Source of the DNA: Lysobacter enzymogenes
GTDB taxonomy: Bacteria; Pseudomonadota; Gammaproteobacteria; Xanthomonadales; Xanthomonadaceae
DNA length: 64,000 bases
Reading direction: 5' to 3'
NCBI RefSeq assembly: GCF_900106525.1
Contig: NZ_FNOG01000001.1
Location: forward strand, 891,634-955,633
Below, one piece after another: positions 18,207 through 27,057 of the stretch. The position numbers and the translations under genes were made by a program. The stretch's first letter is position 1; every line of letters starts with the position of its first letter. The notes below the pieces were generated by a model. The model was not told the DNA's origin, searched no databases, and was given only the letters and a program-made list of their open reading frames with translations.

Positions 18207-18797
18207 TCAGCGATCCGGGGCGCGGTCGCCGCCCACCACCGACCCATCCGGATTCCGCTCGATCATCCAAAGCCCCGCCCACAGCTTCAAATCCAGCTCG
18301 TAACCCTCGGCCTGCCGAGCCATCAACCACGCCGGCGCCTGCGCACGCGGCACTTCGTGGACCACGATGTCCTCGCCGGCGACGCCGCCGCCGGGGCCGA
18401 TGCGGTGCAGGTCGGTGGCGCGGACGAAGGCGATGCGTTCGCTGCTCATGCCGGCCGAGGTCGGGCCGGTCAGCAGGACTTCGACCTTTCGCGGTTCCCA
18501 GCCGGTTTCTTCGATCAGTTCGCGCGCGGCGGCCGATTCCAGGGTGTCGTGGGCGTGGTCGTCGCCGACCAGGCCGGCCGGCATTTCGATGGTGCGCGCG
18601 TTGAGCGGCACGCGGAATTGCTCGACGAACAGCACGTTGTCGTCCGGGGTCACCGCGACGATGATCACCGCCATGCCCTTGCCGTGGGTGCGTTCGGCGT
18701 ATTCCCAGTGGCCGCGCCGCATCATCCGCAGCCATTGGCCGTTGTAGATGGTTTCCACGGGTTCGTGCTGGGCTGCGTGATCTGCGGGTGCGGTCAT
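18207..18797 (-). CDS. nudE: Nudix hydrolase, NudE-like
   Basis: A 196-residue cytoplasmic pyrophosphatase expected to cleave ADP-ribose, NADH or related compounds. The Nudix box is present around AARELIEETGW. The first conserved Glu of the box appears to be Asp, if the box is aligned as G-x5-D-x7-RELIEETG. The preceding AGLVG segment and the WLMARQAEGYELD tail resemble NudE. The ATG at 18797 was chosen because the upstream extension is Arg/Pro-rich and lacks a ribosome site. Confidence 0.85.
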   Translation of the reverse strand: MTAPADHAAQHEPVETIYNGQWLRMMRRGHWEYAERTHGKGMAVIIVAVTPDDNVLFVEQFRVPLNARTIEMPAGLVGDDHAHDTLESAAARELIEETGWEPRKVEVLLTGPTSAGMSSERIAFVRATDLHRIGPGGGVAGEDIVVHEVPRAQAPAWLMARQAEGYELDLKLWAGLWMIERNPDGSVVGGDRAPDR

Positions 18798-18930
18798 AGC
18801 GGTCCTCGCCGGTGGCCCGCGCGGCGGCGGCGGGCGGTGTGATGGGATGCGGTGCTGCGGCGCCGGGCGCGCTGCGCGCCGGTGCGCGGGCGCCAGGCGC
18901 AACGCGCGCTGGCGCGGGAAGGCCAGGATG

Positions 18931-19872
18931 CTACGACGGAACCTGTGACGCAGCGAAGTCGAGCCCGACCGCGGTGTACAGCCGGCGCCGGGTCATCGGG
19001 CCGAAGCGCAAACGGTCGCACAGGGCTTGCAGGGTGTCGGCGTCGGCGCGGCCGCGGCGGTAGTGATCGTCGTCTTCGGCCAGCGGCGCGTCGAGCGCGA
19101 TCGTGGTCAGTTGCCGGCACAGCAGCGCCTGGGCGCGGTGCTCGCGCAGCCGGGCCGCGGCGCTGGCGGCGCCGCGCAGGCGCAGGAACGGGACTTCTTC
19201 GACCCGCGCCAGCAATGCATCGAGGCTGCCGAAGTGGCCGAGCAGCGCGGCCGCGGTCTTGGCGCCGATGCCGGGCACGCCGGGGATGTTGTCGACCGCG
19301 TCGCCGCACAACGCCAGGTAGTCGGCGATCTGGGTCGCCTGCACGCCGTGGCGCTCGGGCACGCCGGCGGCGGTCCAGCGCAGGCCGCGGGCGAAGTCCC
19401 ATTGCTCGTCGGCGGCGTGCAGCAACTGCGAGAGGTCTTTGTCGGCCGAAACGATCACGCCGCGGTAGCCGTGCCCGCGCATGCGCATCAGCGCGCTGCC
19501 GATCAGGTCGTCGGCCTCGTACTGCACGTCGGCCAGCACGCTCAGGCCCAGCGCTGAGCACAGCGCCTTGCAATGGCCGAACTGGCGCTTGAGCGCGTCC
19601 GGCGCCGGGTCGCGGTTGGCCTTGTAGGCCGGGTACAGCGCGTTGCGGAAGCACGAATCCAGCGCCTCGTCGAAGGCGACGGCGATGTGTTGCGGGCGCT
19701 CGCGCTCGATCAGCTCCAGCAGGAAGCGGGCGAAGCCGTGCACGGCGTTGCTCGGCCAGCCTTCGGCGTCCTGGAAGTCGTCGGGGATCGAATGCCAGGC
19801 GCGGAACACGTACAGGCTGGCATCGACCAGATAGACCGGCGTCTGCGCCGCGGCGGGTGGGGTCGAGGTCAT
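18931..19872 (-). CDS. 5'-3' exonuclease (PolI N-terminal-like / Xni-like)
   Basis: A 313-residue flap-type nuclease. It starts with VYLVDASLYVFRA, has acidic metal sites in AFDEALDS, YEADDLIGSAL and VSADKDLSQLL, and carries the helix-hairpin-helix DNIPGVPGIGAKTAAALL. These are the marks of the exonuclease domain found alone as ExoIX or fused to DNA polymerase I. The start at 19872 gives the natural N-terminus; an upstream in-frame ATG adds 19 residues of low quality. Confidence 0.9.
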   Translation of the reverse strand: MTSTPPAAAQTPVYLVDASLYVFRAWHSIPDDFQDAEGWPSNAVHGFARFLLELIERERPQHIAVAFDEALDSCFRNALYPAYKANRDPAPDALKRQFGHCKALCSALGLSVLADVQYEADDLIGSALMRMRGHGYRGVIVSADKDLSQLLHAADEQWDFARGLRWTAAGVPERHGVQATQIADYLALCGDAVDNIPGVPGIGAKTAAALLGHFGSLDALLARVEEVPFLRLRGAASAAARLREHRAQALLCRQLTTIALDAPLAEDDDHYRRGRADADTLQALCDRLRFGPMTRRRLYTAVGLDFAASQVPS

Positions 19873-19933
19873 GCGCTCATTCCAGCACGCGCGGCGCCGC
19901 GCCGATACCGGGACGGCAGAAGACAGCAAACCG

Positions 19934-20515
19934 TCACGGCGACCAGGCCTGGGTCAGCGCGACCGGATCCGGGCGCTCGCGTTCGGGCGCTTCGAGCTTG
20001 GCGGTGCCGATGTGGATGAAGCCGACGATGCGCTCGTGCGCCTGCACGCCGAGCCAGCGCTCGACCTGTTCGTCGTAGGCCGGCCAGCCGGTCAGCCACA
20101 CCGCGCCGTAACCCAGCGCCTGCGCGGCCTGGAGCAGGGCGAAGCAGACGCAGCCGGCGGTGAGGGTGCGCTCGAGCTCGGGGATCTTCTCGTCCGGGCC
20201 GAGCTGGGCGATCACGGTGACGATCAGCGGCGCGTGCGAGAAGCGGCCGCGGTCTTTTTCCACCGCCGCCGGGCCGGCGTCGGGGAAGCGCTCGATGCCG
20301 CGCGCGGCGATGCGCTCGCCGAGCGTGTGGCGGGCATCGCCCTGGATGGTGAGGAAACGGAACGGCACGCGCTTGCCGTGGTCGGGCACGCGCACGGCCG
20401 CGGCGAGCATACGCTGCAGGGCGGATTCGTCCGGTCCGGGCTCGGACAGCTGCTTGGCGGGCACCGAGCGGCGCTGGTCGAGGGCGGCGAGAAGGTCGGG
20501 GGCAGGGGTAGGCAT
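19934..20515 (-). CDS. Nitroreductase family protein (YdjA-like)
   Basis: A 193-residue FMN-dependent reductase. The N-terminal RRSVPAKQL carries the FMN phosphate-binding Arg cluster of the family, followed by VPDHGKRVPFRFLTIQG. The later YGAVWLTGW also fits the short YdjA branch. Substrate unknown. It is the third of three minus-strand genes in a row, with short gaps. Confidence 0.88.
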   Translation of the reverse strand: MPTPAPDLLAALDQRRSVPAKQLSEPGPDESALQRMLAAAVRVPDHGKRVPFRFLTIQGDARHTLGERIAARGIERFPDAGPAAVEKDRGRFSHAPLIVTVIAQLGPDEKIPELERTLTAGCVCFALLQAAQALGYGAVWLTGWPAYDEQVERWLGVQAHERIVGFIHIGTAKLEAPERERPDPVALTQAWSP

Positions 20516-20635
20516 TTAAGGAATCTGAATCTCGGTCACAAAAATGAACGGCGACACATGAATGGTCGCATCTAGGCACTATCCTGACGTTCGCGGTCGT
20601 AAAAAGACGTGCCGCATCCACCAGGGGGATTGCGA

Positions 20636-22927
20636 GTGTCTGGTCACTTGCACGGTGTCGTCAGCAACACGCGAGCGGATCCCGCGCGCGTGCTCGAAGA
20701 ACTCAAACGACAGACGCTCGAGCAACTCGGGGGGCTGCCCGGTTCCCTGTACGGACCGATCGAGGATGCCCTCAAGGCCGATTCGCTCAAAGGCGACGGC
20801 CGCAACCACCAGTTCGAAGACCAGGCCGCATTGTGGGTCCTGCGCCAGCAACAGGCCAGCCATGTCATGGCCTTCCGCCAGCAGATCGCGCAAGGCTTCG
20901 AAGCCTATCGCGCGTCCGCCGCGGCGGTGGGCGGCGTCGGCGGCTCGCCGCTGCAACTGGTCGGCGAACAGCAGCTGGCCTTCGACCTCGACGGCGAGCG
21001 CCTGATCGAACTGCTCGAATCGCGCTACCAGCGTCCGCTGGAAATGGTGCGCGCGCGGCTGCAGATGCTGGCCCAGGCGCTGGGCGCGCCGGACGGCGTC
21101 AACCCGATCGGGCCGTACCGGCTGGTGCGCGCCTTCACCTCGGTCTACACCGAGGCCCAGGTCACCGAAAGCCTGCGCGTGCGCCTGTTCCGCCAGTACG
21201 AGCACGAACTGGCGCGGCTGCTGGGCGACATGTACGCGCGCATCAACCAATTGCTCGCCACCGCCGGTTACGGCATGGCCACCGGCGCGCCACCGGCCGG
21301 TCCGGCGCGCGCGGCGGCGGAAGAGCGCCGCGACCGCAACACGCTCGACGGCGTGTTCGACACCGTTCCGCATCGCGAGGCCGCAGCGTCCGTGCCGCAC
21401 GACTATCAACAAGGATCGTTCCCGCCCGCGCCCGGCCAGGGCGCTGGCGCCGGCTATGCCGCGCAGGGGGCGCCGGTGTCGCAGGTCGAAGTGGCCGCGA
21501 TGGCGGCCGAACTGGCCGAACTGCGCACCCAACTGCACGCCTGGCGCGAGGGCCTGGTCAAGACCGGCGGCCTGCCGCCGGGCCATCAGCCGCAACGCAC
21601 CATGGCCCAGCGCCGCGAACTGCGCGTGGACGAAGTGGTCGGCATGGCCTCGCTGCTGCAGCCCGAGCCGCCGGACGCGTTCGCGCGCGCGCTGGCGGTG
21701 TCCGGGCGCCTGGGCGAGACCATCCGCGACCAGCTCTACGACGGCGCGCGCCGGCTTGGCTTCAACCCGGACCAGACCTGCTTCAGCCCGGAAGAGGACG
21801 ACGCGATCGATCTGGTCGCGCTGCTGTTCGACTCGCTGTTCCGCAACCACGCCCTGCAGGACCGCGCCCGCCGCGTGTACGCACGGTTGGTCATGCCCTA
21901 CGTCAAGGTCGCGCTGACCGACAACGAAGTGTTCGTCAAACGCGAACACCCGGCGCGGCGCCTGCTCGATGCGATCACCGAAGCCTGCGAAGGCAACGAC
22001 GGCGAGACGCCGCAGGACCGCGACCTGCTCGAGCGCGCCTCGGAAATCTCCCAGCGCATCGTCTCGGACTACAACGAAGACCTGGCCGTATTCGAGCTGG
22101 CGCATGCCGAACTCGACGCGATGCTGTCCCAGCACCGCCGCCGCATCGAACTGCAGGAACAGCGCGCGGCCAAGGCCACCTACGGCCGCGAGCGCCTCGG
22201 CGCTGCGCGCAGCCAGGCCGACCAGGCGGTGCGCGATCGCATCGGCGACGGCAAGCTGACCTCGGCGGTGGCCGATTTCATCGCCACGCCCTGGCGCCAT
22301 CACCTGGTGCAGGTGCTGCTGCGCGAGAACGAAGACCCCAAGCGTCGCGCCCAGGCGATGGCGCTGGGCGACGCGCTGGTGATGGCCGACAAGCTCGCCG
22401 CCGAGAACCGCGGCCGCGAACTGGCCGACCAGTTGCTGGCATTGCAGCCGATCATCATCCAGTGCCTGTCGTCGTCGGGCCTGGACGAAAGCGCCGCCCA
22501 GCACGCGATGGCGGGACTGGTGCGGGCGCTGGCGACGCCGGACAAGGAACGCAGCGACCACCCGCAGCCCAGCGCCGCCGAAGTCGAAGAGGACGTGGCC
22601 GAAGAACGCCGCCGCTACCTCGACGACGCCGCCGCGCAGGGCGGGCACGACCCGCTGCTGGCCGAACGCATGCGCCAGCTCGAACCCGGCGACTGGCTGC
22701 GCCTGACCAGCCTGCAAGGCGAAACCATCGCGGTGAAGGTCGCCTGGCTGAGCCCGCTGACCTCGCGCCTGCTGCTGGTCAACCGCCGCGGCGTGCGCGC
22801 CCTGGTCGCCTCGGCCGAGGAGCTGGCGGTGCTGGCCTCCAACGGCCGGCTGGTGGTCGGCGCCGAGCGCACCGCGTTCGACGAGGCGATGCGGCAGGTG
22901 CGGCGGCATCTGGATCGGGTGATTTGA
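20636..22927 (+). CDS. DUF1631 family protein
   Basis: A large cytoplasmic protein of about 763 residues from the GTG at 20636, which follows AGGGGG by seven bases. The GTG at 20609 has no ribosome site. Recognisable family segments include FEDQAALWVLRQQQ near the start, LLFDSLFRNHALQDRARRVY in the middle and the C-terminal PilZ-like stretch LEPGDWLRLTSLQG. DUF1631 proteins are common in gamma-proteobacteria; their function is not established. Single gene. Confidence 0.85.
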   Translation: MSGHLHGVVSNTRADPARVLEELKRQTLEQLGGLPGSLYGPIEDALKADSLKGDGRNHQFEDQAALWVLRQQQASHVMAFRQQIAQGFEAYRASAAAVGGVGGSPLQLVGEQQLAFDLDGERLIELLESRYQRPLEMVRARLQMLAQALGAPDGVNPIGPYRLVRAFTSVYTEAQVTESLRVRLFRQYEHELARLLGDMYARINQLLATAGYGMATGAPPAGPARAAAEERRDRNTLDGVFDTVPHREAAASVPHDYQQGSFPPAPGQGAGAGYAAQGAPVSQVEVAAMAAELAELRTQLHAWREGLVKTGGLPPGHQPQRTMAQRRELRVDEVVGMASLLQPEPPDAFARALAVSGRLGETIRDQLYDGARRLGFNPDQTCFSPEEDDAIDLVALLFDSLFRNHALQDRARRVYARLVMPYVKVALTDNEVFVKREHPARRLLDAITEACEGNDGETPQDRDLLERASEISQRIVSDYNEDLAVFELAHAELDAMLSQHRRRIELQEQRAAKATYGRERLGAARSQADQAVRDRIGDGKLTSAVADFIATPWRHHLVQVLLRENEDPKRRAQAMALGDALVMADKLAAENRGRELADQLLALQPIIIQCLSSSGLDESAAQHAMAGLVRALATPDKERSDHPQPSAAEVEEDVAEERRRYLDDAAAQGGHDPLLAERMRQLEPGDWLRLTSLQGETIAVKVAWLSPLTSRLLLVNRRGVRALVASAEELAVLASNGRLVVGAERTAFDEAMRQVRRHLDRVI

Positions 22928-23134
22928 GGCCCGAAGCCGATCGGGAACGAGTGAAGAGGTAAGAGGAACAGGCAAAAGCAGTCGCGAACGCGGCGTTTGC
23001 TCGTTCCTCTGCGCTCGTTTCCAGCGCCCGCCGACCGTAACCGACGTCCCGCTGCGCACCGCCGCCCATCTGCCGGGATCGCGCTTGCCCCTGCGCATCC
23101 GCTACGATCAGCCGAACCGGGCACGGAGCAGAGC

Positions 23135-24253
23135 ATGTCGGGCATCACGATAGGCGTTGCCAGCGAAACCGCTGCCGGCGAGAAGCGCGTAGCGCTGACG
23201 CCGGAAACCTGCAAGAAACTGATCGCCCGCGGCGCGCGCGTGCGCGTCCAGCGCGGCGCCGGGCGCAGCGCCGGCTTCACCGACGAGGCCTATGTCCAGG
23301 CCGGCGCGGAACTGGCCGACGACGCCGCCGGCGCCACCGCCCAGGCCGAGGTGGTGCTGTGCGTGCAGGCGCCCGACGGCGAACGCCTGAACCTGCTGCG
23401 CGAAGGCACGGCCCTGGTCGGCCTGTTGCAGCCGCAGGCCGACGCCGCGCGCGGCGAGGCCATCGTCGCGCGCAAGCTGCTGGCCTTCCCGCTCGAACGC
23501 CTGCCGCGCACCACCCGCGCCCAGGCCATGGACGTGCTCAGCTCGCAGGCCGGCATGGCCGGCTACAAGGCGGTGCTGATCGCCGGCCAGCTGGCGCCGC
23601 GCTTCTTCCCGATGCTGACCACCGCCGCCGGCACCATCCGGCCTTCGCGCGTGCTCATCGTCGGCGCCGGCGTGGCCGGCCTGCAGGCCATCGCCACGGC
23701 CAAGCGCCTGGGCGCGCAGGTCGAAGGCTTCGACGTGCGGCCGGAGACGCGCGAGCAGATCGAATCGCTGGGCGGCAAGTTCCTCGACCTGGGCGTCAGC
23801 GCCGCGGGCGAGGGCGGCTACGCGCGCCAGCTCACCGACGAGGAGCGCGCCGAGCAGCAGCGCCGGCTCGGCGAGCACCTGAAGAACATCGACGTGATCG
23901 TCTGCACCGCCGCGGTGCCGGGGCGGCCGGCGCCGAAGATCATCAGCGCGGCGATGATCGCCGGGATGAAGCCCGGCAGCGTGCTGGTCGACCTGGCCGC
24001 CGAAACCGGCGGCAACTGCGAGCTGACCCGTCCGGGCGAAACCCTGGATATCGACGGCGTCACCGTCGCCGGCCCGCTCAACCTCGCCAGCAGCGGCGCG
24101 GTCCACGCCAGCGAGATGTTCGCGCGCAACGCGTTCAACTTCGTCAGCCTGTTCGTCGACGGCGGCGAGCTCAAGTACGACTGGAACGACGAGCTGCTGG
24201 CCAAGACCGTGTGGCCGGAGCGCAAGGACGAGGCGCACAGCGCGGCGGCGTAA
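23135..24253 (+). CDS. pntAA: NAD(P) transhydrogenase, alpha subunit part 1
   Basis: A 372-residue soluble NAD(H)-binding subunit. It starts IGVASETAAGEKRVALTPE, has the substrate segment TRAQAMDVLSSQAGMAGY and the Rossmann motif VLIVGAGVAGLQAI. Unlike the E. coli fused PntA, this form lacks the membrane part, which is encoded separately at 26.6 kb. The partner genes pntAB and pntB lie 2.4 kb further on, beyond a minus-strand operon and inverted repeats, so pntAA is probably transcribed on its own. The ATG is preceded by ACGGAG. Confidence 0.92.
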   Translation: MSGITIGVASETAAGEKRVALTPETCKKLIARGARVRVQRGAGRSAGFTDEAYVQAGAELADDAAGATAQAEVVLCVQAPDGERLNLLREGTALVGLLQPQADAARGEAIVARKLLAFPLERLPRTTRAQAMDVLSSQAGMAGYKAVLIAGQLAPRFFPMLTTAAGTIRPSRVLIVGAGVAGLQAIATAKRLGAQVEGFDVRPETREQIESLGGKFLDLGVSAAGEGGYARQLTDEERAEQQRRLGEHLKNIDVIVCTAAVPGRPAPKIISAAMIAGMKPGSVLVDLAAETGGNCELTRPGETLDIDGVTVAGPLNLASSGAVHASEMFARNAFNFVSLFVDGGELKYDWNDELLAKTVWPERKDEAHSAAA

Positions 24254-24652
24254 GCCGGTCGAGTGTGGTCGGGCTTGTCCAAGCCTGTCTGGGTCTGCCT
24301 GGGCCTTCCTGTGGGAGGGCCTTCAGGCCCGAGGCTCTTTTCTCAGGTCGCTGCGATCTGGAACAACAGCGTCGGGCCTGAAGGCCCTCCTACAACAGCC
24401 AAGCGCTGAAGAACCGGCGAACGCGGAGATCCGGACGCTGCCCAGGTCCTGCCCCGTGAGCGTCGGATCTCCGCGTTCGCGCGGAGGCGTAAGTTCGGCG
24501 CGCCGGCGCAGGTTCGGGTGCTCCCTGTAGGAGCGGCGCGAGCCGCGACCGCGACACTGCGATAACGACGCAGGTCACCGTAGTTGCGGCGTAAATGTGA
24601 TGTCGCGGTCGCGGCTCGCGCCGCTCCTACAAAGGGCGGGCGCGGCTTTCGT
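24254..24652. repeat. Cluster of three different inverted repeats between pntAA and the DUF3106 gene
   Basis: First pair: GTGGGAGGGCCTTCAGGCCC (from about 24310) mirrored at 24371-24397. Second pair: a perfect 17-bp repeat, 24417-24433 with 24464-24480 (core GCGGAGATCCG). Third pair: GTAGGAGCGGCGCGAGCCGC near 24526, mirrored at 24601-24632. No gene is seen. The repeats can end transcription from both converging sides. Confidence 0.8.
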
Positions 24653-25162
24653 TCAATTGCGCGGAGGCGGCGGCGGAGGGAACGGCGGTTCGCCGCGACC
24701 ACCGTGGTCGCCATGATCGCCGCGCGGCTTGGGCGGCGGCGGGTTGGCCTGGACCCAGGCGCGGCGCTGCTCGGGCGTCATCGCCCGCCACTTTTCCATC
24801 AGCGCGCGTTTGCCGTTCTCGTCCAGGCCGCGCATCTTGCCGAACAGCGCGCGCATCTGCCCGCGCTCTTCCGGGTCCAGCGCTTCCCAGCGCTTCATGC
24901 CGTTGCGCGCCTCGCGGCGTTCGTCGGGGGTCATCTGCTGCCAGCGGCGGGCGCGTTCGAGCATGCGCTGGCGTTCGTCGGGCTGGCTGTTCCAGCGGTC
25001 GCGCATCGGCGCGATCAACTGTTCGCGCTGGGCCTGGCTGAGCTGGTCCCAGGCCGGCAGGGCGGCGGCGCCGGCGGCGGCCGGCGGCGCGGCCAGCGCG
25101 GGCGCGACGAGCGCGGCCAGGGCGATGGCCAGGCCGGCGCGGGCGAAAAAGGTACGGCGCAT
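24653..25162 (-). CDS. DUF3106 domain secreted/periplasmic protein
   Basis: A 169-residue protein with a signal peptide of about 24 residues (ending ALAAP). The body has repeats of the type W-x-x-M-T-P-E-E/Q-R-R (RWQQMTPDERREARNGMKRW, KWRAMTPEQRRAWV), the mark of DUF3106. It ends in a Pro/Gly/His-rich tail. It is the third gene of a sigma/anti-sigma operon, 5 bp after the anti-sigma gene. The repeats resemble those of CpxP/ZraP-type periplasmic sensors, so a role in envelope-stress sensing is possible but unproven. Confidence 0.85.
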   Translation of the reverse strand: MRRTFFARAGLAIALAALVAPALAAPPAAAGAAALPAWDQLSQAQREQLIAPMRDRWNSQPDERQRMLERARRWQQMTPDERREARNGMKRWEALDPEERGQMRALFGKMRGLDENGKRALMEKWRAMTPEQRRAWVQANPPPPKPRGDHGDHGGRGEPPFPPPPPPRN

Positions 25163-25167
25163 GGCGG

Positions 25168-25644
25168 TCACTCCACGTGGGTGCGCGGCAGGGCGTCGGA
25201 ATTGGACGCCAGCCACAGGTACAGGTCGGGATTTTCGTCGAGCGCGGCGACCGCGGTGTCCGGGTCGTAGCCGGTCTCCACCGTCACCGGCGCGGCCGCG
25301 GCCTCGCTGGCGGGAGCGATGGCGACGGCGAGCGGCGCGGGCGCGGGGCCCGGCGCGGGCGCGCCGGTGCCGACGAACTGCAGTCCCAGCGCCAGCGCCA
25401 CCGCGGCCACGCCGGAACTGGCCAGGGCCCAGCCGAGGAGGCCGCCGCGGCCCCGCTGGGGCTGCGCGGCGGCCTCGCTGCGGATCGTGCGCAGCCGCTG
25501 GCGGACCTGCGGGCTCACGCGTTCGAGCGCCTGCGCGTGCAGATCGCGCAGGGCCGCGTCGAAACGCGCGTCCGCTTCGGCCGCCGGGCTTGCGCGGTGC
25601 GGCGCCGGGGTGCGGCCGTCGGCGCTGCGCGGGTCGGTGTTCAT
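25168..25644 (-). CDS. Putative anti-sigma factor (single-pass membrane protein)
   Basis: A 158-residue protein with a soluble N-terminal part, one transmembrane segment (about 70-92, LLGWALASSGVAAVALALGL) and an acidic periplasmic tail. It starts at an ATGA overlap with the sigma-factor stop, which is typical of sigma/anti-sigma pairs. It shows no ZAS-type zinc motif. The role is inferred from gene order. Confidence 0.7.
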   Translation of the reverse strand: MNTDPRSADGRTPAPHRASPAAEADARFDAALRDLHAQALERVSPQVRQRLRTIRSEAAAQPQRGRGGLLGWALASSGVAAVALALGLQFVGTGAPAPGPAPAPLAVAIAPASEAAAAPVTVETGYDPDTAVAALDENPDLYLWLASNSDALPRTHVE

Positions 25645-26219
25645 CGCCATTCCTCCAATTGCCGCTGCAGCGCTTCGCGCGCCCGCGACAGATGCGTCTT
25701 CACCGCGCCTTCGCTGCAGCCCATCGCCCGCGCGGTCGTGGCGACGTCGAGTTCTTCCAATACCCGCAGCGAGAACGCTTCGCGTTGCCGCCGCGGCAGT
25801 TTTTGCAGCGCCTGGGCCAGGCGGCCGTAAGCTTCGCGGCCGTCGTGGGTGCGCTGCGGGTCGGGGCCGTCGTCGGCCCAGTCGGCCGGCGCGTCGTCGT
25901 CGCCGCGCGCCGCCGGCAGCAGCCAGCGCAGGCGGAACGCCCGGCGCCGCTGCACATCGACGATGCGGCTGCGCAGGATGCTCCAGAACAGCGGCGTCCA
26001 TTCCTGCGGCGGACGTTCGCGGTAGCCGAGCATCTTCATCATCGCGTCCTGCACCGCGTCCAGCGCGTCCTCGCGGTGGCGCAGGCCGAGTTCGGCGAAG
26101 CGGAACGCACGCGTGCCCAGGCCGGCGAGGAACTCCTCCAGGCTGGCCGGCAGCCGCGCCGGGGCCGGGTCGGGCTCCGGCAGCGACGCCAGCGCGTCGT
26201 CGCGCGGATCCTCGTCCAT
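25641..26219 (-). CDS. ECF-type RNA polymerase sigma factor
   Basis: A 192-residue protein from the ATG at 26219. Region 2 includes RFAELGLRHREDALDAVQDAMMKM and a DVQRRRAFRLRWL helix. Region 4 has ALQKLPRRQREAFSLRVLE followed by the helix-turn-helix ATTARAMGCSEGAVKTHLSR. A GTG at 26381 (very close GGAGG) and an ATG at 26522 are in frame but add low-complexity Pro/Arg-rich sequence; the true start is uncertain. It should direct transcription of its own operon and an envelope-related regulon, held in check by the next gene. Confidence 0.85.
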   Translation of the reverse strand: MDEDPRDDALASLPEPDPAPARLPASLEEFLAGLGTRAFRFAELGLRHREDALDAVQDAMMKMLGYRERPPQEWTPLFWSILRSRIVDVQRRRAFRLRWLLPAARGDDDAPADWADDGPDPQRTHDGREAYGRLAQALQKLPRRQREAFSLRVLEELDVATTARAMGCSEGAVKTHLSRAREALQRQLEEWR

Positions 26220-26620
26220 GCGCTCGTCCGTGCGCTCGGCCGCGTCGGCGCGCCAGCGCTGCGTCTGCTCGGCCGGCGCATCGGCTTCGCCGGCGGACGG
26301 TCGCGCGCGCTCGGGCCGGCGGGCGTCGTAGCGATGCTCCAGCGGGTCGTTCGGCGGCAGCGGGTCGGGTTCGACGCTCACGGCCTCCAGGATACGGGCG
26401 GCGGGCGGTTGCAGCACGGCGCGGTCCTTCAGCCGGGCGCGGCCGGCCCGCGGGGGCGGCGGCGGAGTCGGAGGGTGTCGGGCATGCGGGGCGGTCCCTG
26501 CGCCGGAATGTGCGGCGCTCATGCAATCCGGGAACGCCCGCGGCCCGGATCGGTTGACAACGCTGGCGCTGCATTCACGGCCGGTTATGATGGCCCGGAC
26601 AACGCATGGGGACGAGACGG

Positions 26621-26926
26621 ATGAGCGACGGGTTCGTGGCGCTGTACATCTTCATGTTGGCCGCGATCGCCGGCCACGTAATCATCTCGCGGGTGCCGGT
26701 GATCCTGCACACCCCGCTGATGTCGGGTTCCAACTTCATCCACGGCATCGTGCTGATCGGCGCGATCATCGTCCTCGGCCACGCCGACACCTTGCTGGAA
26801 AAAGCCATCGGCTTCGTCGCGGTGCTGCTCGGCGCGGGCAACGCCGCCGGCGGCTACGTGGTGACCGAGCGCATGCTGGAGATGTTCAAGTCCAGCAAAA
26901 AGCCCGCCGGCAAGGCGGGCGGCTGA
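26621..26926 (+). CDS. pntAB: NAD(P) transhydrogenase, alpha subunit part 2 (membrane)
   Basis: A 101-residue membrane subunit with about three transmembrane segments. It contains HTPLMSGSNFIHGI and LLGAGNAAGGYVVTERML, the standard C-terminal part of PntA in species with split subunits. The pntB gene follows directly. The promoter must lie in the roughly 240-400 bp shared with the divergent sigma operon. Confidence 0.92.
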   Translation: MSDGFVALYIFMLAAIAGHVIISRVPVILHTPLMSGSNFIHGIVLIGAIIVLGHADTLLEKAIGFVAVLLGAGNAAGGYVVTERMLEMFKSSKKPAGKAGG

Positions 26927-27057
26927 ATGCGCCGCTGCTGCGGTACCTCGCGGCGGCCGCAGCCGCCGTCGTCGGCGCGGCCCTGCTCGCCGGTCCTTCC
27001 TTTCTCGGCTGGGTCCTGCCCGTCGGGCAGCTATCGTTCTATGGAGCGCGCGCGCTG

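Noticed and set aside
20579-23098. Minus-strand open frame of 839 codons opposite the DUF1631 gene
   Set aside because: Same cause; the plus-strand protein has conserved family segments and a ribosome site.
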